Assembly (NCBI RefSeq): GCF_002093625.1 | Contig: NZ_MRWD01000027.1 | Location: 1 to 64,000, forward strand | DNA from: Rouxiella silvae | Lineage (GTDB): Bacteria; Pseudomonadota; Gammaproteobacteria; Enterobacterales; Enterobacteriaceae | Length of the DNA: 64,000 bases | Direction: 5' to 3' | In this document: one piece after another, positions 8,202-17,112 of the stretch | Position numbering within the stretch: the stretch's first letter is position 1 | How the letters are laid out: each line of letters starts with the position of its first letter | Position numbers and translations under genes: made by a program | The notes under the pieces: model-generated | The model's input: only the letters and a program-made list of their open reading frames with translations | What the model was told of the DNA's origin: nothing | Databases searched by the model: none

Positions 8202-8975
8202 ATGAGCAAACGCGTATTGTTGTTAGGTGAAAGCTGGGTGAGTTCGGCCACCCATTACAAAGGATTTGATCAGTTTGGCAGTGTGACTTTTCATCTCGGC
8301 GCTGAACCGTTAGTAAAAGCGCTGGAAAATACTGAATTTGAGCTGACTTATATGGCGGCTCACGAGGTGGTCGAAAAGCTGCCGTTTGATATGGAAGGCC
8401 TCAAAGCCTATGACGCGATTATCTTATCCGATATCGGTGCCAACTCTCTGCTGCTGCCCCCTGCGGTTTGGATGCACAGCAAACCGATGCCCAATCGCCT
8501 GAAGCTTTTGCGCCAATGGACCGCAGAAGGCGGCGGCCTGATGATGATTGGCGGCTATTTCTCTTTCCAGGGAATCGACGGCAAAGCGCGCTGGCGCAAT
8601 ACGCCGGTTGAAGATGCACTGCCGGTCACCTGCCTGCCGTATGACGACCGCCTTGAGATCCCCGAAGGGTTTTCGGCAAAAATCACCGCCCCGCAGGATC
8701 ACCCTATTCTCAACGGCATTACCGGCCAGTGGCCACTGCTGCTCGGCGCTAACGAAGTATTGCTTAAAGAAGGTGCTGAAGTGCTCGCCACGCTGCCTGA
8801 CGACGAGGGCGGTCACCCGCTGCTGGTGAGCGGCACCTACGGCGAAGGCCGTTCGTTAGTTTGGACTTCCGATATTGGCCCACACTGGGTACCCGGTGAG
8901 TTCATCCAATGGCCCGGCTACGACCAGCTGTGGAAAAACTGCCTGAGCTGGCTCACTCGGCTTGAAGACGCCTGA
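8202..8975 (+). CDS. Putative glutamine-amidotransferase-like protein (ThuA/PF07090-like), first gene of the ABC/M20 operon
   Basis: A predicted cytoplasmic 257-residue protein with a class I amidotransferase-like (flavodoxin-type) fold. It has the pattern KRVLLLGESW at the start, YDAIILSDIG near the middle, GGGLMMIGGYFSFQG, and a C-terminal GRSLVWTSDIGPHW segment. I see no G-x-C-x-G nucleophile elbow, so a true glutaminase activity is doubtful. The ATG at 8202 is chosen because GGAG lies 10 bases upstream and the MSKRVLLLG start is typical; an in-frame ATG at 8097 lacks a good ribosome site. It is followed by ABC transporter genes and is probably part of the same degradation pathway. Substrate unknown. 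Confidence 0.72.
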   Translation: MSKRVLLLGESWVSSATHYKGFDQFGSVTFHLGAEPLVKALENTEFELTYMAAHEVVEKLPFDMEGLKAYDAIILSDIGANSLLLPPAVWMHSKPMPNRLKLLRQWTAEGGGLMMIGGYFSFQGIDGKARWRNTPVEDALPVTCLPYDDRLEIPEGFSAKITAPQDHPILNGITGQWPLLLGANEVLLKEGAEVLATLPDDEGGHPLLVSGTYGEGRSLVWTSDIGPHWVPGEFIQWPGYDQLWKNCLSWLTRLEDA

Positions 8976-8993
8976 TAACTGAGGGGATTGCGC

Positions 8994-9767
8994 ATGAGTC
9001 AGCCCTACGTTCAGGCCAAACATATTACCAAACGCTTTGGCGCCCTGACTGCACTTAACGACATTAATATTGATATCTATGCCGGGGAAGTGTTGGCGTT
9101 GCTCGGTGATAATGGTGCCGGGAAATCCACGTTCACCAAAGTGCTGGCCGGTGCCTATCCGGCGACGGAGGGCCAACTGCTGGTTGCGGGGAAACCCGCA
9201 GTATTTTCCTCACCGAAAGAGGCGGCAGACAGCGGTATTGCGACCATTTTTCAAGAGCTTGCACTGTCTGAAAATCTGACGATTGCCGAAAATGTGTTTC
9301 TTGGCCGTGAGCTTAAACGCCACTTTCTGGGCATTCCTTTTTTACGGCAGCAGGCAATGCAAACCCGCGTTGCAGAGTTGCTGCACGAACTTGAAGCGCA
9401 TATCACCGATCCTCAAGCGCCGGTCGGCAGCCTTTCTGGCGGTCAACGTCAGGCGGTCGCAATTTGCCGCGCGCTGAACCTCAATGCTCGCCTAGTGATT
9501 ATGGATGAGCCCACGGCAGCGCTCGCGGTGGCAGAAACGCGCAAAGTATTGTCTCTGACCCGCAAGCTGGCAGAACGAGGCTGTGCAGTCGTATTGATAA
9601 GTCACAATATTTCTGACGTCTTTGAAGTTGCCGACCGCATGGTGGTATTCCGCCGTGGCCGAAAAATCGCCGAACGACGTCGTTTGGATACCACCCCCGA
9701 AGAAATTGTTTCGTTAATCACGGGCGCCCATCCCGACGCGCGGGCGTTCGATGCTGTCACTGTTTAG
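8994..9767 (+). CDS. Sugar-type ABC importer, ATP-binding protein (single NBD)
   Basis: A cytoplasmic ATPase energising the importer encoded downstream. It is 257 residues with one nucleotide-binding domain. Walker A GDNGAGKST is at residues 38-46, signature LSGGQ at 147-151 and Walker B LVIMDEP at 167-173. RbsA-type partners of RbsC-like permeases usually carry two such domains; this short form resembles FrcA-like proteins and probably works as a homodimer. The ATG at 8994 follows GAGGGG; an in-frame TTG at 8988 is less likely. It starts 18 bp after the upstream gene. Confidence 0.9.
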   Translation: MSQPYVQAKHITKRFGALTALNDINIDIYAGEVLALLGDNGAGKSTFTKVLAGAYPATEGQLLVAGKPAVFSSPKEAADSGIATIFQELALSENLTIAENVFLGRELKRHFLGIPFLRQQAMQTRVAELLHELEAHITDPQAPVGSLSGGQRQAVAICRALNLNARLVIMDEPTAALAVAETRKVLSLTRKLAERGCAVVLISHNISDVFEVADRMVVFRRGRKIAERRRLDTTPEEIVSLITGAHPDARAFDAVTV

Positions 9768-9801
9768 CCGCGTTTATCCCTTTACCCATGGTGGAACCGT
9801 T

Positions 9802-10806
9802 ATGTTAAAGACTTCACTGATAGCAAAAACGCTCACGGCAACGTTGGTCGCTTCGGCGCTGATGGCAACGATCACCGCAAGTGCCTGGGGTGCTGGCAAA
9901 CCCAAAGTCGCGTTTGTACCGCAGATAGTCGGTATTCCTTACTTCAAGGCGATGCAAGACGGCGGCGAACGTGCGGCGAAACAGTTTGGCGTGGATTTTA
10001 TCTATTCCGGCCCGGTTGATACCAACCCGATGGACCAGTTACAAATTGTGCAAAATCTGATTGCTCAGGGCGTGAATGCGATTTCCGTTAGCGTGCTCGA
10101 CGCTTCAAGCATTGCGCCGGTAGTGGCTCAGGCCAAAGCTAAAAATATCAAACTGTTCACCAGCGACAGTGATGCACCAGACAGCGGCCGTGCCGTGTAT
10201 GTTGCCCAAGCCACGGACGAGGGACTCGGCGACACTATTATCGATCAAATGGTCGACCGTGTCGGTGACCACGCCACCATCGGCATTGTTTCAGGTGAAG
10301 CAACCGCCTCTAACCTCAATGCCTGGATAAGCTTTATGCAAAAACGGGTGAAAGAAAAATATCCAAATGTCACCCTGTTGAAACCCCAGTTCGCCGGCGG
10401 CACCGCCAGTCGTGCGGCACAAATATCCACTGACCTGATGTCCTCACATCCGGATCTTAAAGGCATTATTGCCGTCGCTTCAACCACCTGTCCGGGCGTG
10501 GCGCAGGCCATCGAAACGGCTGACAAAATTGGCAAAGTGATAGGCGCCGGATACTGTAGCCCTAACACCGCGCGTTCATATCTTAAAAGCGGATCCTTTG
10601 GCTACTCCGTGCTGTGGGATCCAGAAAAACTCGGTTATTTAACCGTTTGGGCTGGTAAGCAGCTGATTGACGGTAAAAGTTTCAGCGCCGAAAACCACGT
10701 TCCTGGACTGGATCAGTCGGTCAAATATGATGCAAAAACTGGCGTGCTGCTACTGGGTTCCCCGGCGGTCTTTACCGCCAAAAACGTCGATCAGTTCCAT
10801 TTCTGA
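9802..10806 (+). CDS. Sugar-type ABC importer, periplasmic substrate-binding protein
   Basis: A periplasmic receptor of the ribose/LsrB-like type 1 class (334 residues). A signal peptide is visible (MLKTSLIAKTLTATLVASAL, cleaved after about residue 32 near ASAWGAG). The mature part starts KPKVAFVPQIVGIPYFKAM and keeps the family pattern PMDQLQIVQNLIAQGV. Two cysteines (STTCPG and AGYCSP) could form a disulfide. The LsrB/RhaS-like character suggests a small polyol, sugar or sugar-derived ligand, but no ligand can be assigned. The ATG at 9802 is chosen because it gives a clean signal peptide; the frame is open further upstream. Confidence 0.88.
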   Translation: MLKTSLIAKTLTATLVASALMATITASAWGAGKPKVAFVPQIVGIPYFKAMQDGGERAAKQFGVDFIYSGPVDTNPMDQLQIVQNLIAQGVNAISVSVLDASSIAPVVAQAKAKNIKLFTSDSDAPDSGRAVYVAQATDEGLGDTIIDQMVDRVGDHATIGIVSGEATASNLNAWISFMQKRVKEKYPNVTLLKPQFAGGTASRAAQISTDLMSSHPDLKGIIAVASTTCPGVAQAIETADKIGKVIGAGYCSPNTARSYLKSGSFGYSVLWDPEKLGYLTVWAGKQLIDGKSFSAENHVPGLDQSVKYDAKTGVLLLGSPAVFTAKNVDQFHF

Positions 10807-10858
10807 TCCCCGTTTAACGCTGACCGATTCAGTTTAATTCAACGGAGAGCACAACGCT

Positions 10859-11872
10859 GTGGCAAACCTATTGAGCCTTAAATCGATAATTTCGTTATCC
10901 GGGCGCGAGATAACGCTGGCCGCAGTGTGCATTCTGGCCATGGTCATTTTCACACTGGCGTCGCCCTATTTCGCCACGGTGGATAATTTAACCACTGTGA
11001 TGCGAAACAGCGTAGAGCTGCTGTTGATAGGCCTTGGAATGACGCTGCTGTTAGCCATGGGCGGCGTCGATGTTTCAGTCGGCGTCGTCATGGGTCTGGC
11101 GGCCATTGGCGTCGGACAACTGCTAAATACTCCGTTTAATCCAACGCTGACGGCACTGGCGGGTCCGGTTATCGGCATTATTGCCGGATTGATTACCGCC
11201 TGTGTGGTAGTACTGGGCAGGATCCCGCCGATTGTCGGCACGCTTGGCTTATACGGCGTCTACCGCACAGCGGTGTTTGCCCTGCTGGGCGGCCAGTGGC
11301 TTTCAGGCCTGCCCTCAACGCTGACCCACCAACTCGGTAAACACCTGCTGGGGCTGCCGGTAACCGCGTGGGTCATTATTCTAGCCTATCTGCTGGTGTG
11401 GATTGCATTGCGCCGCACGCCGTTCGGCCCGCATCTTTTGGCGATTGGCCACTCGCCCGACAAGGCACGATTGTCCGGTATCGCCGTCGTTCGCGTCAGA
11501 TTTGCCACCTTTATCATCAGCGGGGCGCTGTGCGGTTTAGCCGCCACCTTCTATGTTGCCACCTATCGCAACGTAGAAATGACCATCGGTAGCACGCTAG
11601 CGCTGGAGGCTATCGCCGCCGTGGTGCTGGGGGGAACCGGCATTATGGGCGGGCACTGTAGCCTGCTCGGCACGGTGCTTGGCGTTTTCCTGCTGCGTAT
11701 TTTGCAAAACGGCCTGTTGCTGATTGGCGTACCTTCTCTCTGGCAGACGGTGGTGACCGGTGCGCTGCTGCTGTTGGTGTTAATTGCGGAGGTTGCCACG
11801 GGACGGCTTAAATATCACTCGTGGTTCAGACGGCCTAAAAGTGTGTCAGGGCTTGGGGGGCATTCATCATGA
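10859..11872 (+). CDS. Sugar-type ABC importer, permease 1 (RbsC-like)
   Basis: An inner-membrane permease of the ribose/AI-2 branched class (337 residues, 8-10 hydrophobic segments). It keeps the family motif GGVDVSVGVVMGLAAIGVG and the EAIAAVVLGGTGIMGG cytoplasmic loop that contacts the ATPase. A GTG start at 10859 follows GGAG. Its TGA stop overlaps the ATG of the second permease (ATGA at 11869-11872), so translation is coupled. Confidence 0.9.
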   Translation: MANLLSLKSIISLSGREITLAAVCILAMVIFTLASPYFATVDNLTTVMRNSVELLLIGLGMTLLLAMGGVDVSVGVVMGLAAIGVGQLLNTPFNPTLTALAGPVIGIIAGLITACVVVLGRIPPIVGTLGLYGVYRTAVFALLGGQWLSGLPSTLTHQLGKHLLGLPVTAWVIILAYLLVWIALRRTPFGPHLLAIGHSPDKARLSGIAVVRVRFATFIISGALCGLAATFYVATYRNVEMTIGSTLALEAIAAVVLGGTGIMGGHCSLLGTVLGVFLLRILQNGLLLIGVPSLWQTVVTGALLLLVLIAEVATGRLKYHSWFRRPKSVSGLGGHSS

Positions 11873-12858
11873 AGTCTGCGGTAAATTTCGGCCTGACGCG
11901 CTGGTGTCAGAAAAATTTGGTGTTGAGCATTCTGGCCGCGCTGTGGCTGGTGCTGGCGCTGGTTATCCTCGTGGCCCAGCCCTCTATTCTCTCCAGCGCG
12001 ACGTTGAGCAGTATTCTACAGTTCGCCACCCTGCTGGCGTTGGTCTCTCTCGGTCAGGCGCTGGTGGTGCTGTGCGGCGGAGCGGGTATCGATCTTTCCG
12101 TCGGCGGCAATGTCTCACTTTCGGCGATCGTCGGCATTATGAGCCTGCAGGCTGGACTTCCTCCCGTGCTGCTGCCGGTGGTTTGCCTGCTGTGCGGCGG
12201 CTTGCTCGGTGCGCTAAACGGCATTCTGGTCGCCAGGCTGCGTATTTATCCGCTCATCGTCACGCTGGGAACCTTTTATCTTTACTCCGGGCTGGCGCTT
12301 TGTTTAACCGACGGTTCTGCGCAGTCAGGCGTGCCCGCTTGGGCCTTGCCTTGGGGGCGCGGCATGTTTGGCGATATTCCTCTGCCATTTTTGACCTTGG
12401 TTATCCCCGCGTTTGTGATTGTCGCTGTCATTCTTTCATTCACTAGTTGGGGTCGCTGGATTTACGCCATGGGGTTTAATGAAAACTCTGCGCGACTGGT
12501 TGGAATTCCGGTCGATAAAGTGCGCATCCTGCTTTACAGCCTGTGTGGTCTGCTGGCAGGCGCTGCAGGATTTGTTTCCCTCTCATGGCTCGGCAGCGGC
12601 AGGCCCGATGCCGGCGTCAATCTTGAACTTGAATCCCTGACCGCCGCACTGCTGGGCGGCGTGGCAATCTTTGGTGGCAAAGGTGGTGTTAGCGGTGTTT
12701 TCGCCGCCGTGCTGCTGCTGGTCGCCTTGAAAACCAGCATGTTGCAGTTTGGAATCAACAGCGTATGGCAGGTTGGCGTAGTTGGCCTGTTACTGATTGC
12801 CGTACTGCTGGCCGATCGTCTTTCATCCCGCGTATCGCAAACTAACGGAGCCCGATAA
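11869..12858 (+). CDS. Sugar-type ABC importer, permease 2 (RbsC-like)
   Basis: The second RbsC-like permease (329 residues), likely forming a heterodimer with the preceding gene product. It has the motif GGAGIDLSVGGNVSLSAIVG and the ATPase-contacting loop ESLTAALLGGVAIFGGKGG. It overlaps its neighbours by 4 bp upstream (ATGA) and 1 bp downstream (TAATG). Confidence 0.9.
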   Translation: MKSAVNFGLTRWCQKNLVLSILAALWLVLALVILVAQPSILSSATLSSILQFATLLALVSLGQALVVLCGGAGIDLSVGGNVSLSAIVGIMSLQAGLPPVLLPVVCLLCGGLLGALNGILVARLRIYPLIVTLGTFYLYSGLALCLTDGSAQSGVPAWALPWGRGMFGDIPLPFLTLVIPAFVIVAVILSFTSWGRWIYAMGFNENSARLVGIPVDKVRILLYSLCGLLAGAAGFVSLSWLGSGRPDAGVNLELESLTAALLGGVAIFGGKGGVSGVFAAVLLLVALKTSMLQFGINSVWQVGVVGLLLIAVLLADRLSSRVSQTNGAR

Positions 12859-14171
12859 TGCGCCTTTCAGAGAAAATTTCTGCTCATATTGAAGCGAATC
12901 AACAGCGCATCGTCGATACGCTGTGCGACATTTTGTCTTTCCCGTCGATTGTGCTGGTTGACCCTACTCAGGCAGGGCCAGGCGAGCGCGACTGCCAGCT
13001 CTATTTGCAAAAACGCCTTGAAAAACTGGGCATGACCACTGACCTGTGGGATCCGGATGGTCCGGCGCTGTATGAAAAATACAAAGGCAGGCCGGGCGCT
13101 AACAAAGGCAGAACCTTTGAAGGCAGGCCGAATCTGGGTGGCACCTTAAAAGGCACCGGCGGCGGTAAGTCAATCATGCTTACTGGGCATATCGATGTCG
13201 TTCCGCCCGGCGCACGTGCACATTGGAACACCGACCCTTTCCTGCCACAGGTTATTGATCAACAAGTATTTGGCCGCGGTGCGGTTGACATGAAAGGCGG
13301 CGTCGCCTGCATGCTGATGGCAGTAGAGTTTTTGCAAGAACTGGGCATCGAACATGCCGGAGACATCGTGTTTACCACCGTTGTTGACGAAGAAATTGGC
13401 GGCATGGGCTCGCTGGCCATGGTTGACCGTGGATTTAAGGCCGATGCCGGTATCATGACCGAACCCAGTGCTAATCGGATTGCCCCTCTTTGCCACGGAA
13501 TATTGTGGGGCAAAATTCTGGTCAACGGCGTGGGAGGTCATGCTGAACTGATGCCTAACTCATGGGACAGTACTGGGCCGGTGGATGCGGTACAGCTTTG
13601 CCGCCAAATTATGGACGGCATTGACATCATCAACCGCCGCTGGCAGTTTGACCCGAAGAAAAATCATCCCCTGATGGAGTTGCCGAATCAAATTCTGGTC
13701 ACTCAGTTAAAGGTGGGTGAACATCCGTCATCGACGGCGGGCTATGGCGAAATCATCATTGATGTGCAGTATCTGCCGTCTGAAAAAGACTCGTTTGGGC
13801 TTGGTGGTCACGTGAAGCGTGAGGTAGAAGAGCACCTGGCAAACATCTGCCTTGCCGACCCTTACCTTCGCCAGCATCCCGCCAAAATAGAGTGGATCCT
13901 GGACGCAGATTGTGCAGAAATCCCTGCCGATCATCCGTTTGTGCAAACCTTTCAGCAGGCCGTGATTGAGGCCCGTCTTTCTCCAGCACTGTCTGGTTTT
14001 GGTGCGCACAGCGATATTGGTTTACCTACCGGTTTAGGGAACACGCCAACGGTAAACTTTGGTCCCGGCGATCCGGCGCAGTCACACCAGCCGAACGAGC
14101 GTGTCCCGGTCATTGACCTGGTGAACTGCACCAAGGCCATCGCACTCGCCATCGAGAAATGGTGTAAATAG
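12858..14171 (+). CDS. M20-family metallohydrolase (ArgE/DapE/acetylornithine-deacetylase-like)
   Basis: A cytoplasmic zinc amidohydrolase/peptidase of 437 residues. The M20 metal ligands are visible: GHIDVV, AVDMKGGVA, VVDEEIGG (catalytic acid pair), MTEPS and, near the end, SHQPNE. Family members cleave an N-acyl or peptide bond. As last gene of the operon (1-bp overlap with permease 2) it probably hydrolyses the imported compound, which suggests an acylated amino compound or amide, yet the transporter is of sugar type. Substrate not assignable. No clear terminator follows. Confidence 0.88.
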   Translation: MRLSEKISAHIEANQQRIVDTLCDILSFPSIVLVDPTQAGPGERDCQLYLQKRLEKLGMTTDLWDPDGPALYEKYKGRPGANKGRTFEGRPNLGGTLKGTGGGKSIMLTGHIDVVPPGARAHWNTDPFLPQVIDQQVFGRGAVDMKGGVACMLMAVEFLQELGIEHAGDIVFTTVVDEEIGGMGSLAMVDRGFKADAGIMTEPSANRIAPLCHGILWGKILVNGVGGHAELMPNSWDSTGPVDAVQLCRQIMDGIDIINRRWQFDPKKNHPLMELPNQILVTQLKVGEHPSSTAGYGEIIIDVQYLPSEKDSFGLGGHVKREVEEHLANICLADPYLRQHPAKIEWILDADCAEIPADHPFVQTFQQAVIEARLSPALSGFGAHSDIGLPTGLGNTPTVNFGPGDPAQSHQPNERVPVIDLVNCTKAIALAIEKWCK

Positions 14172-14206
14172 TTGGCTTAAAACGGAGGTTTGATGTCATT
14201 TAAGAT

Positions 14207-14323
14207 GTGAGGATAAAGGTAAATGCAGATACGGGCATAGTTGCAATCTATGACGATCGTTTAGTCGGCCGTGACTATGACCCGATTCTGCTGGCACGCA
14301 ATGCGTCTCAACTGCCCGTTTAA
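14207..14323 (+). pseudogene. Short coding remnant or 38-codon ORF downstream of the M20 gene
   Basis: From a GTG at 14207 an open frame reads VRIKVNADTG, then IVAIYDDRLVGRDYDPILLA and ends NASQLPV at a TAA (14321). The composition looks protein-like, and the frame is closed just upstream by TAA. It may be the tail of a lost gene or a very small gene; I do not recognise the family. Confidence 0.35.
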
Positions 14324-14423
14324 AACGTTACAGATATCATTTGAGACTTAAAAAGGGCTGACACTGTTTTACTCTGCACGCTCTACTATACAGTTTCACT
14401 CTTGAATATTGAGGCAAATGGAC

Positions 14424-14621
14424 ATGAAACCGAGACTCAGCATTGCGGTGATTTTTCTCTTCATCACCTTCGGCGCGATGGCAAAAGACATTATGCATTT
14501 AAAATCAATGCCCACGCACCGTGGCGGCTTTAACAGCCACAATAGCTTCGCGGATACCGCAGAAACGCCGGATGAAAATATACGGGAAGATCATCACAAA
14601 ACGGGTCGCATAGCATCCTGA
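14424..14621 (+). CDS. Small secreted protein of unknown function
   Basis: A 65-residue protein. MKPRLSIAVIFLFITFGAMA is a clear Sec signal peptide, leaving a mature part of about 45 polar residues rich in His and Asn (HRGGFNSHNSF, DHHKTGRIAS). The ATG at 14424 is preferred over one at 14418 because GAGG lies 9 bases upstream. It is monocistronic with a promoter-like TATACAGT just upstream. I do not recognise it. Confidence 0.6.
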   Translation: MKPRLSIAVIFLFITFGAMAKDIMHLKSMPTHRGGFNSHNSFADTAETPDENIREDHHKTGRIAS

Positions 14622-14691
14622 CAGCAAGACACTGTTGGATGTTTCCAGCGCAATAAAATCGAGTCTTAATGGGTGAGGTAAAATCTCTACC

Positions 14692-15492
14692 CTAGTTTAT
14701 AAAAACCACTTTTCCCCGCAGGGCAGGATTATCACTCTCATCTTTGAGATCCACCCCAGACAGTTGGCGATGAAATGCCTGCTCCAGTAGCCAGGCGAGC
14801 TTAAACGCCGCCTGAGGATAGTCCAGCCCTTCGGGACGTACGTTTGAGATGCAATTTCTCTCTGACTCCATACGCCGAGTGTGCGGCCCCCAAGTCATGT
14901 AGATGCCCAGACTGTCCGGCGATGAAAGGCCGGGGCGCTCACCGATTAAAATGGCGACCGCTTTGGCTTTCATTGACTCGGCAATGTCATCACCCAGTGC
15001 AACGCGAGACTGATGTGCCAATATCACCGGCCCTACCTTTAGGTTTAGCTGATGAAGATAAGGCATCAACGCCTTAATCAAGGGCACGGCCTGCCGGTGA
15101 ACGGCCTTTGATGATAGACCATCAGCCACCACCAGCACTAAATCTGCCGGCTCATGAGGCAGAGACTGTAAAAAATCTCGACTGTCAGAGGACAGTCTGC
15201 GACCCAGGTCAGGACGACAAAGATAAGTAGTGCGGTCGGCCGCCGCGCTTTCAACGCGCAGGGTCTTCAGGCCCAATGCGTGAAGTTCAGGTTCTAGTTC
15301 CTCACTGTGAAAAGGCTGATGTACCGCGTCCCGCGCCTGAGCGTGAGCCAAACCAAACCGCAAAACCTCATCGGTTGGCAAACTCGCCCCAGTGCGACCT
15401 AATGCAATTCTGGCCGCGGTAAATTTGCGCAACGCCTCCCACGGATTGGCATGCACCCACTGCATCACCTGCTTTTCTTCCTCTTTGCTCAT
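14692..15492 (-). CDS. eutC: Ethanolamine ammonia-lyase, small subunit
   Basis: The small subunit of the adenosylcobalamin-dependent lyase that splits ethanolamine to acetaldehyde and ammonia. It is 266 residues, starting MSKEEEKQVMQWVHANPWEALRKFT in part. Family segments present are TARIALGRTGASLPT, the DLVLVVADGLS block and ILIGERPGLSSPDSLG. The ATG at 15492 overlaps the eutB stop (ATGA), so subunits are translationally coupled; the frame is open far upstream inside eutB but that part is antisense-like shadow. No other eut gene is nearby. Confidence 0.95.
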   Translation of the reverse strand: MSKEEEKQVMQWVHANPWEALRKFTAARIALGRTGASLPTDEVLRFGLAHAQARDAVHQPFHSEELEPELHALGLKTLRVESAAADRTTYLCRPDLGRRLSSDSRDFLQSLPHEPADLVLVVADGLSSKAVHRQAVPLIKALMPYLHQLNLKVGPVILAHQSRVALGDDIAESMKAKAVAILIGERPGLSSPDSLGIYMTWGPHTRRMESERNCISNVRPEGLDYPQAAFKLAWLLEQAFHRQLSGVDLKDESDNPALRGKVVFIN

Positions 15493-16880
15493 GATTGGAC
15501 TCCTAACTGCGGCAGTTGGCTCAGCAACGGGTGGGATGCCCGTGCATCTCGCAGCCTGCCTAGCTCGTCGATTATTTTCATTTTCTCGAGCCACACAGCA
15601 AACTCCGGCGCATGTTTCAGGCCCAGCAGCTCGCGAATGTACAGCGCATCGTGAAATGAAGTGCTCTGATAATTCAGCATAATGTCGTCGGCGCCGGGCA
15701 CGCCAATCAGAAAAGTCAGACCCGCCGCGCCTAGCAGAGTCAGCAGGGTATCCATGTCGTCCTGATCCGCCTCGGCGTGGTTGGTATAACACACGTCGCA
15801 ACCCAGCGGCACGCCCAGCAGCTTGCCGCAAAAATGGTCTTCAAGACCGGCACGAATAATCTGCTTGCCGTCGTAAAGGTATTCAGGACCGATAAAACCA
15901 ACCACGGTGTTCACTAAAAGTGGCGAAAATCGACGAGCGATGGCGTAGGCACGGGCTTCGCAGGTTTGCTGGTCAACACCAAAATGCGCATTGGCCGAGA
16001 GACAGCTGCCCTGTCCGGTCTCAAAATACATCACGTCGTCACCCAGCGTGCCGCGCTTAAGGCTCAGCGCCGCCTGCTGTGCCTCTTCAAGCAGCGCCAG
16101 ATTGATACCAAAACCGCTGTTGGCCGCCTCACTTCCCGCTATAGACTGAAACACCAGGTCCACCGGGGCACCACGTTCAATAAGCTTTATCGTATTGGTC
16201 ACGTGGGTCAAAATGCACGACTGGGTCGGGATCTCAAAACGGCTAATGACGTCATCGAGCATGTAGTTGAGATTTTCCAGCAACGGCAGGCTGTCACTGG
16301 CCGGATTAATGCCAATGACCGCATCACCTGAGCCATAAAGCAGCCCGTCCAGCATGCTGGCCGCGATGCCCTGTAGATTATCGGTTGGATGATTAGGCTG
16401 CAAACGCACACTCATGTGCCCAGGCAGTCCAATGGTGTTGCGAAAACGGGTGATCACCCGGCATTTTTTCGCCACCAAAATCAGGTCCTGATTGCGCATC
16501 AGTTTGCTGACTGCCGCCGCCATCTCAGGGGTGATACCTTTCGCGACCCGCGCCAATGCCGCCGAGTCAGTTTTTTCGCTGAGCAGCCAGTCTCTAAAAT
16601 CACCTACGGTAAGATGCGATATTTCGTGAAAAGCCACGGCATCGTGGCTGTCAACAATCAGCCGCGTGACCTCATCCTCTTCATAGGGAATAAGCGCCTG
16701 CTGGAGAAATACTTTGAGTGGCAATTCGGCCAGCGCCATTTTCGCCGCCATCCGCTCTTCTGCACTTTCGGCGGCAATCTCGGCCAGATAGTCACCAGAC
16801 CGCGCCGGTGATGCCTTGGCCATCAGATCTCGTAAATCACGAAACCGATAGCTGCGATGACTTAAGGTGGTCTGGTACAT
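15489..16880 (-). CDS. eutB: Ethanolamine ammonia-lyase, large subunit
   Basis: The catalytic subunit (463 residues; E. coli 453) with the B12/substrate barrel. Conserved blocks are RLQPNHPTDN, GDAVIGINPASDS, YFETGQGSCLSANAHFG, NTVVGFIGPEYLYDGKQIIRAGLEDHF and GDDIMLNYQ-like GADDIMLNYQSTSFHD. The ATG at 16880 is chosen because AGGGAG lies 4 bases upstream and the MYQTTLSHRSYRF start aligns with E. coli; an in-frame ATG at 16919 is less likely. EutB and EutC appear without EutA (reactivase), microcompartment shell, permease or EutR genes. Confidence 0.95.
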   Translation of the reverse strand: MYQTTLSHRSYRFRDLRDLMAKASPARSGDYLAEIAAESAEERMAAKMALAELPLKVFLQQALIPYEEDEVTRLIVDSHDAVAFHEISHLTVGDFRDWLLSEKTDSAALARVAKGITPEMAAAVSKLMRNQDLILVAKKCRVITRFRNTIGLPGHMSVRLQPNHPTDNLQGIAASMLDGLLYGSGDAVIGINPASDSLPLLENLNYMLDDVISRFEIPTQSCILTHVTNTIKLIERGAPVDLVFQSIAGSEAANSGFGINLALLEEAQQAALSLKRGTLGDDVMYFETGQGSCLSANAHFGVDQQTCEARAYAIARRFSPLLVNTVVGFIGPEYLYDGKQIIRAGLEDHFCGKLLGVPLGCDVCYTNHAEADQDDMDTLLTLLGAAGLTFLIGVPGADDIMLNYQSTSFHDALYIRELLGLKHAPEFAVWLEKMKIIDELGRLRDARASHPLLSQLPQLGVQS

Positions 16881-17112
16881 AGCACTCCCTAAAAACCGTG
16901 AATTACCCCACTGCTTCATATATAGCGTAGCTATTTTTCACCACCCAAGCTGTGAGTCATGCTCGACGACACGTTAGCAGTACGGGCTACAAAAATAGCA
17001 TTCCGTCAGAAACGGGACGTCATATGAAATTCAGATAACAAAAGAGAGTATTTTTCATAGGCATGAAATATCGTTCTGCTAGGATAATTCAGTCACGTTA
17101 TGGAGAGACGAC

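Noticed and set aside
11784-12446. A 220-codon frame overlapping the two permease genes
   Set aside because: It is out of frame with well-conserved RbsC-like permeases and has no family features.
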